Positions 1 through 5,918 of a stretch of DNA of 8,170 nucleotides are shown here, piece after piece. The notes beneath the pieces were generated by a model. The model ran no database searches, was not told where the DNA came from, and saw only the letters and a list, made by a program, of their open reading frames with translations. A program made the position numbers and the translations under genes. The stretch is from positions 1 to 8,170 of the forward strand of contig JAQSYB010000074.1 of the NCBI GenBank assembly GCA_029256365.1, given 5' to 3'. This DNA comes from Clostridia bacterium. Its GTDB lineage: Bacteria; Bacillota; Clostridia; Lutisporales; Lutisporaceae. How positions within the stretch are numbered: position 1 is the first letter of the stretch; each line of letters starts with the position of its first letter.

Positions 1-536
1 TTTATACAGTTGAGCCAACATCAAATTATGATGAAGCCACCATTGAGGCAGTTAATAAGTTCCAAACAGCCATTGGTCTTAATGCAACTGGTATTGTTGA
101 CAAAGCAACCTTGCTAAAGTTAAATACTTCATCAGATAGTCAGTCAACTAGCAGAAGCAATTCAGAACATGAGGCCGGCAGTAAAATTGTTGCCTATGCG
201 AAGAAATTTCTTGGTGCACCATACAAATGGGGCGCATCCAATGGCAAGAGCTTTGATTGTTCCGGTTATGTAATGTATGTTTTCAAAAACTTCGGTATTA
301 AGCTTGGCCATGGAGCAGACGATCAGTTTAGTGTAGGTACCAAGATTGCAAAAGCAGATTTACAGCTGGGTGATACAGTATTCTTCACCACTTACAAAAA
401 AGGTGCCAGCCACGTAGGAATTTATGTTGGCGACAACAAATTCATACATGCCAGCTCTAGCGGCGGCAACGTTATGATAACAGACTTAGGCACAAAATAT
501 TATGCATCAAGATATTTGGGTGCAAGAAGATATTAG
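1..536 (+). CDS. NlpC/P60 cell-wall endopeptidase with peptidoglycan-binding domain (5' partial)
   Basis: This is the C-terminal part of an exported peptidoglycan hydrolase; the reading frame is open to the left edge (first full codon at 3), so the true start and any signal peptide lie outside. Bases 3-125 encode the end of a PG_binding_1-type repeat (AVNKFQTAIGLNATGIVDKAT), which anchors such enzymes to the wall. A Ser/Asn-rich linker follows (about 126-180). Then comes a complete NlpC/P60 domain, with the nucleophile Cys in FDCSG (codon 258-260), the catalytic His in SHVGIY (411-413) and a third polar residue, His, in FIHASS (447-449). The family cleaves stem-peptide bonds, typically gamma-D-Glu-diamino acid. 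The TTG at 111 is an internal codon, not the start, because the binding repeat continues upstream of it. The stop is followed directly by a terminator hairpin. Family and activity are secure; the exact bond cut and cellular role (growth, division or sporulation) are not. Confidence 0.93.
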   Translation, partial: YTVEPTSNYDEATIEAVNKFQTAIGLNATGIVDKATLLKLNTSSDSQSTSRSNSEHEAGSKIVAYAKKFLGAPYKWGASNGKSFDCSGYVMYVFKNFGIKLGHGADDQFSVGTKIAKADLQLGDTVFFTTYKKGASHVGIYVGDNKFIHASSSGGNVMITDLGTKYYASRYLGARRY

Positions 537-542
537 AATGAA

Positions 543-577
543 AATGGGTAGACAATGTCTACCCATTATTTTTTTAT
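543..577. terminator. Intrinsic terminator between convergent genes
   Basis: AATGGGTAGA (543-552) pairs perfectly with TCTACCCATT (558-567) around a 5-nt loop. On the plus strand it is followed by a T-rich tract to 577, as expected for the terminator of the NlpC/P60 gene seven bases after its stop. The right arm overlaps the stop codon of the convergent DUF1232 gene. On the minus strand the hairpin is followed only by TTTTCATT, so termination in that direction is possible but weaker. Confidence 0.85.
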
Positions 578-943
578 TGCTATATGAATTATTTTCAAAA
601 CCAGCACCGCCCACAAAAGCAATATCAATGCTGCAGCTATCCACCCTCTGCCCATTGTACTTCTATTCATTTCAGCTGCCTGTTTTCTACATTCTCTCAT
701 TACTTCCTTAGGTATCATTTTAAGCGCCAAGGCTATTCCTGCAGGTATCAGTATCAAATCATCTAAATATCCCAATACCGGTATAAAATCTGGTATTAAA
801 TCAATAGGGCTGATTGCATAGCCTATTATTATAGCAATAAACACCTTGGCATACCATGGTACATCTGGATGCCTATAAGCCAAATACAGTGCTGCTACCT
901 CTTGTTTGATTCCTTTCGCCTTTGTTTTAAGTTTTTCCAGCAT
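566..943 (-). CDS. DUF1232 (YkvA-like) small membrane protein
   Basis: A 125-residue protein with the DUF1232 signature: a hydrophobic helix (about residues 31-44) running into SPIDLIPDFIPVLGYLDDL (about 45-63), then another hydrophobic stretch. A C-terminal membrane helix (about 101-121) ends in a basic tail, so the product is probably an integral membrane protein with two or three membrane segments. The biochemical role of this family is unknown; it is widespread in bacteria. I chose the ATG at 941-943 because GGAGGG lies upstream (956-961 on the plus strand, about 12 nt away). The longer start at 967 would place that ribosome binding site inside the coding sequence and has only a weak GGGTTG upstream; it would add eight residues. 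The gene stands alone, converging on the NlpC/P60 gene and downstream of the terminator of the next minus-strand gene. Family assignment is good, function unknown. Confidence 0.88.
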   Translation of the reverse strand: MLEKLKTKAKGIKQEVAALYLAYRHPDVPWYAKVFIAIIIGYAISPIDLIPDFIPVLGYLDDLILIPAGIALALKMIPKEVMRECRKQAAEMNRSTMGRGWIAAALILLLWAVLVLKIIHIAIKK

Positions 944-1008
944 AATAATATTCAGCCCTCCATACATTTATCAACCCATTACATCATTTCTTTCACTTTT
1001 ATAATGAG

Positions 1009-1037
1009 ATTATATCATCATTGTACCCTTATTACAC
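1009..1037 (-). promoter_or_regulatory. Candidate extended -10 promoter of the DUF1232 gene
   Basis: On the minus strand, TGATATAAT (1017-1009) is a perfect -10 hexamer with the TGn extension. The -35 position 17 bp upstream (1037-1032, GTGTAA) matches consensus poorly, which an extended -10 can tolerate. It sits about 65 bp upstream of the chosen start and just downstream of the preceding terminator, as expected for a single-gene transcript. Confidence 0.5.
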
Positions 1038-1045
1038 ATCACAAT

Positions 1046-1077
1046 AAAAAAAAGGAACCCCTTCGGATTCCTTTTTT
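1046..1077 (-). terminator. Intrinsic terminator of the DUF5667-type gene
   Basis: On the minus strand, AAAAAAGGAA (1077-1068) pairs with TTCCTTTTTT (1057-1048). One C-A mismatch separates this stem from an apical GC clamp, and the loop region also offers a CUUCGG-type alternative on the plus strand. A run of eight T follows on the minus strand (1053-1046). The element begins 7 bases past the TAG stop of the minus-strand gene. Confidence 0.85.
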
Positions 1078-1083
1078 GGATGA

Positions 1084-2448
1084 CTAGTTCTTCTTGTTTG
1101 ATTTTCCCTTGTTTTCCTTCACTTCTTTGTCTTTAGCCTCTTCGTCATCTGAATCATCTTCTACTTCTTTATCATCATCTTTGTCATCAGCTGATTTGTC
1201 TTCCTTATCAGCTTTCTCTACCGCTTTTTCAATTTCCTTATCAGCTTTCTCTATTGCTTTTTCAATTTCCTTATCTGCTTTCTCTACTGCTTTTTCAATT
1301 TTATCTAATGCTTTTTCTGCATCCTTATCAGCTGTTATTGCTTCTACTTGTGCCTTTGCTTCTTTTACAATGCTTACAAGCTTTTCTTTTGCTTCTTTTA
1401 CTTTTGCTGCTGTAGCTGCTGTTTCAACTTGACCAGCAAGGGTACTCTCTACAATCTCTGCTACCTCTTCCTGCTCATCTTCTTCTACCAATTGAATCGC
1501 TGCTTTAAAAGCATTTTTTATTGTTTCCTTTGTATCCTTGAATGATGCATTGATACCCTTTAGCGCATCCTTTGTTGTCAATCCAAGTTCTTTCGCAGTT
1601 GAACCGATGCCTTTTTCATTTTGTAGGAATAAATCAATTACTTCAGCAAGTGGCTTATCTGCTTGCTCTGCCAATGACATGATTGCAATTACTTGTCTTG
1701 TATTCAAGCCAGCTTCATTTATTTTTGCGATTAGAGTTGCATCTTGTATTTTTTCTTCGATAATTTTATTTGTAATTTCTTGCTTTACACTGTTTTGTTC
1801 TTCCTCTGTACCTTCTACAACTTGTGCTGTTTCAGCTGTTGCTTCGGTTGCAGCTGCAAGATCTTCGATTTCCGCTTTCACTTCATCTCTAAATTCTTCA
1901 GGAATGCTAGCTAATATCTTCTCAATAGCTGCTGCATCCTTCAGATTTGCATCCTGAATAGCATCCATCGCTGCTGCTACTGCTTTGCCATCTTCCATTG
2001 CAGTTTCAATCAACTTTACTGCCTCTTCCAGATTATCCTTATATTCCTCTAAAGCCTTTTGAGTAAGCTCTACTTCTTCTTCATCTGCCATTTCATTGCT
2101 TTCAGCCAATCTTTCTTGCGCAATTTTTGCGAGTAATTCTGCTTCTTTCACTGCATCTGTTACCAGGGCAAGCTGTATTTCTTCCATAAGCTTGTCCAAT
2201 GAATATAAAATGCTGTCTGGTGTTATCCCAGCTTCTGCTTCCGTATTCACTGTTGTTGTAGTAGTTGTCGCCTCTGCTGTCACAGTTGTTGCTTCTGTTG
2301 CTTCTGTTGTTTCTGTTGCTTCTGTTGTTTCTGTTGCTTCTGTTGTTTGCGTTGTTTGCATTGTTTCTACAGGTGAGTTTGTATCAGCAAATACTGGTAC
2401 AGATAACACCATGCTTAAGGTTACAACGATTGCTATAATTTTTTTCAT
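1084..2448 (-). CDS. Exported DUF5667-type protein with Thr/Glu-rich linker and coiled-coil repeats
   Basis: A 454-residue exported protein. Residues 1-21 form a classic signal peptide (MKK, hydrophobic core, cleavage likely after PVFA). Residues 29-53 are a low-complexity TEA/TET tract, extended by Thr-rich sequence to about 67. Residues 74-160 resemble the DUF5667 domain (PDSILYSLDKLMEEIQLAL, then a helical AELLAKIAQERLAE segment). The rest is predicted almost wholly helical, with a second globular-looking part around 235-300. Three 11-residue repeats of the type EKAVEKADKEI (about 380-415) lead into a highly charged Asp/Lys/Glu tail. I found no Cys or Trp. The ATG at 2446-2448 is preferred over the upstream ATG at 2490 because it begins the signal peptide and has GGGGAG about 8 nt upstream. 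No LPXTG or membrane anchor is visible, so it is probably secreted or loosely wall-associated. The molecular function of DUF5667 proteins is not established. Confidence 0.85.
   Translation of the reverse strand: MKKIIAIVVTLSMVLSVPVFADTNSPVETMQTTQTTEATETTEATETTEATEATTVTAEATTTTTTVNTEAEAGITPDSILYSLDKLMEEIQLALVTDAVKEAELLAKIAQERLAESNEMADEEEVELTQKALEEYKDNLEEAVKLIETAMEDGKAVAAAMDAIQDANLKDAAAIEKILASIPEEFRDEVKAEIEDLAAATEATAETAQVVEGTEEEQNSVKQEITNKIIEEKIQDATLIAKINEAGLNTRQVIAIMSLAEQADKPLAEVIDLFLQNEKGIGSTAKELGLTTKDALKGINASFKDTKETIKNAFKAAIQLVEEDEQEEVAEIVESTLAGQVETAATAAKVKEAKEKLVSIVKEAKAQVEAITADKDAEKALDKIEKAVEKADKEIEKAIEKADKEIEKAVEKADKEDKSADDKDDDKEVEDDSDDEEAKDKEVKENKGKSNKKN
1205..1303 (-). repeat. 33-bp in-frame tandem repeat (three copies)
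   Basis: Three adjoining 33-bp units (1205-1237, 1238-1270, 1271-1303) begin TTATCAGCTTTCTCTA on the plus strand and differ at only a few positions, the third diverging most at its end; a degenerate fourth trace follows. Each encodes the 11-residue unit EKA(V/I)EKADKEI on the minus strand. An 11-residue period fits a hendecad helical coiled coil. Confidence 0.9.
2291..2362 (-). repeat. 9-bp in-frame tandem repeat (about eight copies)
   Basis: Eight consecutive 9-bp units of the form G(C/T)TTCTGTT on the plus strand alternate between two variants, giving an 18-bp higher-order period; the last two units are degenerate. They encode the TEA/TET linker just after the signal peptide. The tract is a likely site of length variation between strains by replication slippage, always in frame because the unit is 9 bp. 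Confidence 0.88.
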
Positions 2449-2528
2449 ATATTCCACTCCCCTTTGTTTGATAATATATGTTTCGAGCATAACAATCGAT
2501 TTTAGGGGTATTTTGTAGAAAGATTTTA

Positions 2529-2558
2529 TTTACACTTGATATTAGCACCTGGTATAAT
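2529..2558 (+). promoter_or_regulatory. Sigma-A type promoter of the degV-family gene
   Basis: A TTTACA -35 box (2529-2534) and a perfect TATAAT -10 box (2553-2558) are separated by 18 bp, with TGG directly before the -10 (extended -10). The expected start near 2565 gives a short leader of about 25 nt that contains the AGGAGGG ribosome binding site (2578-2584), 6 nt before the ATG. This is the clearest promoter in the window. Confidence 0.8.
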
Positions 2559-2590
2559 AATCATATATTGTATTAATAGGAGGGATAAAT

Positions 2591-3418
2591 ATGACAAGAG
2601 TAAAGATTGTAACGGATAGTACTTCATATATAACAGAAGAGTATTTAAAAGCAAATGAAATTACTTCAGTACCCTTATCAGTTATTTTCCAAGGAGCATC
2701 AAGCAACGAAGGCTACCCTGGAGATTTCGAAGGCTTTTTCGAGAAATTGAAAGACTCTCAAGACTTCCCCACAACCTCCCAACCATCTATTCAAGCCTTT
2801 TACGATGTATTTAAGCCTGCAGTAGATAATGGTATGGAAGTCATTGCAATTGTACTTTCCTCCAAGCTCAGTGGTACATACAATAGTGCTATGGCTGCTG
2901 CACAAATGTGTGAAACAGATAAAATTACTGTAATTGATTCAGAGACTTGCGGTCCGAGCTTAAAATTCTTAGTTGAACAGGCCAATCAATTGAGTATGGA
3001 TGGAAAGTCAAGTAATGAGATTACACAGATTATTAATAAAGAAAAGAAGAATACAGGCATCAATATCACGGTAGGAACTCTAGAATATTTAAAAAGAGGT
3101 GGGCGTTTAAGCTCAACACAAGCTTTTATTGGCACCCTGCTTAATATTAAACCTATTATAGCAGTAATTGATGGAAAGCTTGAACCAATTGATAAGGTTA
3201 GAGGTAAAAGTAAAGCCATAGAAGCTATGATTTCTAATATCCCTCAAAACGTAAAGAGAATTAGTATTTGCCAAATACAGAATATTGAAGAAGCAGAAGA
3301 AGTGAGAGACATATTAAAAGCAAAATTTCCTAATGCCGAGGTGGCACTAAGTGAACTAGGCCCTGTTGTGGGGGCGCATTTAGGACCAAAAGCCTTAGGA
3401 GTATGCTATAAATGGTAG
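2591..3418 (+). CDS. DegV family (FakB-like) fatty-acid-binding protein
   Basis: A full-length 275-residue DegV protein. The N-terminal motif KIVTDST (5-11) opens the domain. PTTSQPS (60-66), SSKLSGTYNSA (90-100), LKRGGRLS (167-174) and GPVVGAHLGPKALG (258-271) are the segments that in characterised members line the fatty-acid tunnel and contact the carboxylate; the conserved Ser/Thr, Arg172 and His263 positions are present. FakB-type members bind a free fatty acid and present it to the kinase FakA, which phosphorylates it for phospholipid synthesis. No fakA is in this window, but many Bacillota keep several degV genes away from fakA. After VIDSET (115-119) the segment reads CGPSLKFLVEQ, where many homologues have a MGLG-like turn, so ligand preference may differ. 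The start has an AGGAGGG site 6 nt upstream. The gene is divergent from the DUF5667-type gene and ends in a strong terminator. Family certain; lipid specificity and FakA partnership inferred. Confidence 0.93.
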   Translation: MTRVKIVTDSTSYITEEYLKANEITSVPLSVIFQGASSNEGYPGDFEGFFEKLKDSQDFPTTSQPSIQAFYDVFKPAVDNGMEVIAIVLSSKLSGTYNSAMAAAQMCETDKITVIDSETCGPSLKFLVEQANQLSMDGKSSNEITQIINKEKKNTGINITVGTLEYLKRGGRLSSTQAFIGTLLNIKPIIAVIDGKLEPIDKVRGKSKAIEAMISNIPQNVKRISICQIQNIEEAEEVRDILKAKFPNAEVALSELGPVVGAHLGPKALGVCYKW

Positions 3419-3429
3419 TGTCCCAAATA

Positions 3430-3459
3430 CTACCCCATCAAATTCTACCCCATTAAAAT
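3430..3459. repeat. Adjacent 15-bp direct repeat beside the terminator
   Basis: CTACCCCATCAAATT (3430-3444) is followed immediately by CTACCCCATTAAAAT (3445-3459), 13 of 15 bases identical. The second copy runs into the left arm of the terminator palindrome. It is non-coding on the plus strand, lying just after the degV-family stop. It may simply be a small slippage duplication. Confidence 0.6.
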
Positions 3460-3490
3460 AGACGACGGTTTAAACCGTCGTCTATTTTTT
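3455..3490. terminator. Bidirectional terminator, perfect 34-nt palindrome
   Basis: Bases 3455-3471 are exactly complementary in inverted orientation to 3472-3488: a stem of up to 17 bp centred on TTTAAA, physically a 14-15 bp stem with a small loop. A T6 tract (3485-3490) follows on the plus strand and TTTTAATG on the minus strand. It lies between the stops of the convergent degV-family and zinc-ribbon genes and can serve both, more strongly the plus one. Confidence 0.92.
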
Positions 3491-3495
3491 ATTTA

Positions 3496-4209
3496 CTATT
3501 TAAAGCTGATTCCAATTTGATTTTGGCACTTTGAGCATACCCCAATATAATTATCATCAATTTGGAATAGCTCATATACTTCATCGCACTCTAAGCAGGT
3601 AATAACACTCTTTTTCATATATAATAGAGTTCCGATATACTTCACCTTATTGTCTTTGTACTTTTCTACAACTTTGTTATACATCTTGCTTTCGCTCTTA
3701 TCAACCAAAAGCTCATTTCTCAAAGTAGCAAACTTGATATTTTCTAGCTGTATCGCTTTTCTTGTGTCTTCCAATGCTCTTATTTCATCACTTATTTCAA
3801 AAATTCTATCTTGATTATAGTTTATTTTTTCCCCAAGATCTGTAAGGATATCAACCTTCTTTTTATAGTTGAAGTATATTCTATAAGCTGTCATATAATT
3901 TTCTCTATGGTTGAATTCTGTCTCACAGAATCTGCATTGATCACTTTCAGGAATATCAAATTTTTCTACATATGTATTTCCCAAGGAGTCGCAGTATGGG
4001 CACTTGATTATGTATATTGAATCAACAAAGCTTTCTTTTTCAAGGTCTTCAAATAACTCTTCATATTCTTCATTTGTCAGATCAATGTCATATATGGCTT
4101 CTTCATAAAGCACATCGTTTTCATCATATTTCTCCAGAAGCTTGATAAACTTATCTGCCTTATGTTTCGGAATTGCATTTTGTTGTTGTAAGTACTCAAT
4201 TAAGTTCAT
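3496..4209 (-). CDS. Uncharacterised protein with two zinc-ribbon-like four-Cys sites
   Basis: I do not recognise this 237-residue protein. Residues 1-66 are charged and helical, and could be a small winged-helix-like or helical domain. Residues 70-95 hold CPYC and CRFC, 18 residues apart, a pattern typical of a rubredoxin/zinc-ribbon knuckle pair. Residues 110-185 are predicted helical and rich in Lys/Glu/Ile, probably a coiled coil. Residues 205-228 hold a second pair, CLEC and CSKC, 16 residues apart, followed by a short hydrophobic end. Eight cysteines in four CxxC pairs suggest two bound zinc ions. There is no signal peptide or membrane segment, so it is probably cytoplasmic. GGGAGGG lies 6 nt before the ATG (4207-4209), supporting this start. 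It is a lone gene, convergent with the degV-family gene and divergent from the aldo/keto reductase. Zinc ribbons often mediate nucleic-acid or protein contacts, but no function can be assigned. Confidence 0.88.
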   Translation of the reverse strand: MNLIEYLQQQNAIPKHKADKFIKLLEKYDENDVLYEEAIYDIDLTNEEYEELFEDLEKESFVDSIYIIKCPYCDSLGNTYVEKFDIPESDQCRFCETEFNHRENYMTAYRIYFNYKKKVDILTDLGEKINYNQDRIFEISDEIRALEDTRKAIQLENIKFATLRNELLVDKSESKMYNKVVEKYKDNKVKYIGTLLYMKKSVITCLECDEVYELFQIDDNYIGVCSKCQNQIGISFK

Positions 4210-4313
4210 TAAATTCCCTCCCTATATTTATATAATTCATTTATTTTATTTTCATTAAATTATAATATATTGTTATTCTATAAATTCTAAAAATATCCTC
4301 TAAAACAGTCCAC

Positions 4314-4342
4314 AAAACAATATCAATTTTCAATGATATAAT
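4314..4342 (+). promoter_or_regulatory. Possible extended -10 promoter for the aldo/keto reductase
   Basis: TGATATAAT (4334-4342) is a perfect extended -10 on the plus strand. The -35 position 17 bp upstream reads AAAACA, half of consensus. If used, transcription would begin near 4349 and give a leader of about 200 nt containing all the inverted repeats of this gap. The AT-rich composition makes chance matches likely, and the TATAAT hexamers at 4505 and 4521 are alternatives. Confidence 0.3.
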
Positions 4343-4459
4343 ATTAATCTTCCCAATTCTAACATTTATATAAATGTCATCATATTGAATTTGCATTTCT
4401 TTTATAATGCATAGGAACATCTCAATTTACCTTATACAAATGTTCCAGCCATGCATTTC

Positions 4460-4505
4460 ATATAAGGCTTCCTTAATTCAAAATATTTGCATAGAAGCCT
4501 TATAT
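4460..4505 (+). repeat. 12-bp inverted repeat upstream of the aldo/keto reductase
   Basis: ATATAAGGCTTC (4460-4471) is exactly complementary in inverted orientation to GAAGCCTTATAT (4494-4505), with 22 bases between. There is no T-run after it, so it is not a standard terminator. It ends just where a TATAAT hexamer begins (4505) and about 43 bp before the start codon, so it could be an operator or a leader hairpin. Confidence 0.7.
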
Positions 4506-4548
4506 ATAATAAGCTAATAATATAATATTTTTTTATGGGGTGATGATT

Positions 4549-5499
4549 ATGAGAAAAAACATTTTAGGCAGAACTGGAATCGAAGTAACAGAGCTTTGTT
4601 TTGGAGCACTTCCGATGGGTCCACTGCAAAGAAATTTAACAGTAGAAGAATCAGCAGCAATTATTGAACAGGCATTGCATATGGGTGTTAACTTTATAGA
4701 TACTGCACAAATGTATAAAACCTATGAGCCAATTGCTTTGGCAATAAAAAATAGTGGCATTAGACCAATTTTAGCTTCAAAATCAAATATGAAAAGTTAT
4801 CAAGACATGGAGGCTGCCGTTAACGAAGCCTTGCAAAGCTTAGGTGTAGACTATATCGATATCTTCCATCTTCATGCAGCCAGAGAAGGTGCAGATGCTT
4901 TTGAAGTCTACGCAGATGCATTAAGGTGCTTAGTCGATTTAAAGAAAATAGGCAAAATAAAAGCAATTGGGATATCAACTCACAGTGTATCTGTTGCCAA
5001 CCTCGCTGCTGATCACGAACTCATCGATGTCGTTTTCCCCATCATTAACATGACTGGCATGGGACTATTAGAGGGTACCAAGGAAGAAATGATACAAGCA
5101 ATAAAAAAATTACATAAGAACAACAAAGGCGTTTATTTAATGAAGGTATTGGCTGGTGGAAGTCTAATCAATTGCTACCACGATGCTATGAAATTTGCCA
5201 GAGACATTGAGAGCTATCATTCTATTGCTTTAGGGATGACTAGTTTTGCTGAGGTCGAATTCAATATAAATTATTTCGAAGGCAAAGAAACTGGCAAGCT
5301 TCCACACCAAACATCAAAGGATAAAAAAGCTTTGGTATCTAGAGGGTTATGTAAAAGCTGCGGAAAATGCATTGAAGCATGCCCAAACAATTGCATCAGC
5401 TTTGACGAGGATGGCAAGGCAAGTATAGATAAAGCCATTTGCTTAACCTGTGGCTACTGCACTCCAGTCTGTCCAGAATTCGCTATTCGAATTGTATAA
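4549..5499 (+). CDS. Aldo/keto reductase with C-terminal 2x[4Fe-4S] ferredoxin domain
   Basis: A 316-residue fusion. Residues 1 to about 245 form an aldo/keto reductase barrel with the full catalytic tetrad: Asp51 and Tyr56 in FIDTAQMY, Lys78 in ASKS and His109 in FHLH. The nicotinamide-cofactor segment near the barrel end (SIALGMTSFAEVEFNI) is also present. Residues 268-278 (CKSCGKCIEAC) and 298-308 (CLTCGYCTPVC) are two complete [4Fe-4S] motifs, each followed by Pro. This architecture is common in anaerobes and suggests electron exchange between NAD(P)H chemistry and a low-potential carrier; the substrate is unknown. I chose ATG 4549 because GGGGTGAT (4537-4544) gives normal spacing and MRKNILGRTG is the usual beginning of the family. 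The GTG at 4540 and ATG at 4543 lie in the ribosome binding site. The gene is alone, flanked by two long AT-rich gaps. No convincing GC-stem terminator follows; only AT-only inverted repeats are seen near 5515-5553. Confidence 0.92.
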   Translation: MRKNILGRTGIEVTELCFGALPMGPLQRNLTVEESAAIIEQALHMGVNFIDTAQMYKTYEPIALAIKNSGIRPILASKSNMKSYQDMEAAVNEALQSLGVDYIDIFHLHAAREGADAFEVYADALRCLVDLKKIGKIKAIGISTHSVSVANLAADHELIDVVFPIINMTGMGLLEGTKEEMIQAIKKLHKNNKGVYLMKVLAGGSLINCYHDAMKFARDIESYHSIALGMTSFAEVEFNINYFEGKETGKLPHQTSKDKKALVSRGLCKSCGKCIEACPNNCISFDEDGKASIDKAICLTCGYCTPVCPEFAIRIV

Positions 5500-5918
5500 T
5501 AAGAATAATGTATCAAACAATCTATTTTATAATTAATTGAATATTAATTGTTTTGTGATTTATTTGCAAATGTTAAAAAAAATATTGAATAATTCACGTT
5601 AAATTTTTAACTACTTATCTCGAATTTTATCTCCTATTATTGCTGCAATCTAATGTTTGCAATGATTCAGACCTATCTCCTCATTGATTCACTCAATGGA
5701 CATTTGTTAAGTAAAAAAATATATTGCTATTATTTACATTTTTGTAATAAATTATCGTACACTTTTCACTGTTTTTGTGTTATATTTTTCTTAACTATTT
5801 TATTATAGCTTGGCCGATTTTTGGATTATGTATGTTAAGAATACATTGCTAAATTTATGCATAATATTACTAATTGGCATAGCTGTAAATAAAAAAGATA
5901 AACGAAGGGGGTACTCTA
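5500..5918. other. AT-rich non-coding region upstream of nhaC
   Basis: These 419 bp contain no supported gene. Small inverted repeats are present: AAACAAT/ATTGTTT (5515-5553), which with the inner AATTAAT/ATTAATT could be a weak AT-only terminator for the upstream gene; GTTAAAAA/TTTTTAAC (5572-5611); CATTGA/TCAATG (5682-5698); and ATGTAT/ATACAT (5828-5846). The palindrome TTATGCATAA lies at 5855-5864. The ribosome binding site AAGGGGG (5905-5911) sits 7 nt before the nhaC ATG. None matches a riboswitch class I can recognise by eye. Confidence 0.7.
5704..5733 (+). promoter_or_regulatory. Candidate nhaC promoter
   Basis: TTGTTA (5704-5709) and TATTAT (5728-5733) are separated by 18 bp, with TGC immediately before the -10 (extended -10). 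If correct, the transcript starts near 5740 and has a leader of about 180 nt. Other weaker boxes exist closer to the gene, and the region is AT-rich enough for chance matches. Confidence 0.4.

Larger units (their letters stand above)
4210..4548. other. AT-rich divergent intergenic region with clustered inverted repeats
   Basis: No gene is visible in these roughly 340 bp between two divergent starts. The region holds a 16-bp perfect palindrome ACATTTATATAAATGT (4362-4377) and three successive inverted repeats: TGCATT/AATGCA (4392-4411), GGAACAT/ATGTTCC (4414-4446) and a 12-bp stem (4460-4471 with 4494-4505). TGCAT recurs at 4392, 4408, 4452 and 4488. TATAAT-like hexamers occur on both strands (4337-4342 plus, preceded by TGA; 4505-4510 plus; 4521-4526 plus; 4264-4259 minus), none with a convincing -35. 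The minus-strand GGGAGGG site and the plus-strand GGGGTGAT site (4537-4544) are the ribosome binding sites of the flanking genes. Confidence 0.7.

Noticed and set aside
502..711. Plus-strand frame overlapping the end of the NlpC/P60 gene
   Set aside because: It crosses the terminator hairpin and then runs antisense to the DUF1232 gene, with no ribosome binding site.
1205..1303. Possible CRISPR-like array
   Set aside because: The units adjoin without spacers and are in frame within a coding sequence, so this is a protein repeat.
1094..1432. Plus-strand Ser-rich open frame opposite the DUF5667-type gene (also the frames at 1538-1957 and 2096-2518)
   Set aside because: These are antisense shadows of a low-complexity gene. 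They have no ribosome binding site, and their Ser/Val-rich composition is dictated by the repeats on the other strand.
2449..2528. Promoter for the minus-strand DUF5667-type gene
   Set aside because: TATTAT-like boxes occur on the minus strand, but no acceptable -35 lies at the right distance. A promoter must exist here, but I cannot place it.
3412..3434. GGTAGT/ACTACC hairpin over the degV-family stop codon
   Set aside because: Only six pairs and no T-run. The much stronger palindrome at 3455-3488 accounts for termination.
5477..5493. AATTCG/CGAATT inverted repeat at the end of the aldo/keto reductase gene
   Set aside because: Six pairs inside the coding sequence with no T-run. It is probably a coincidence of codons, not a terminator.
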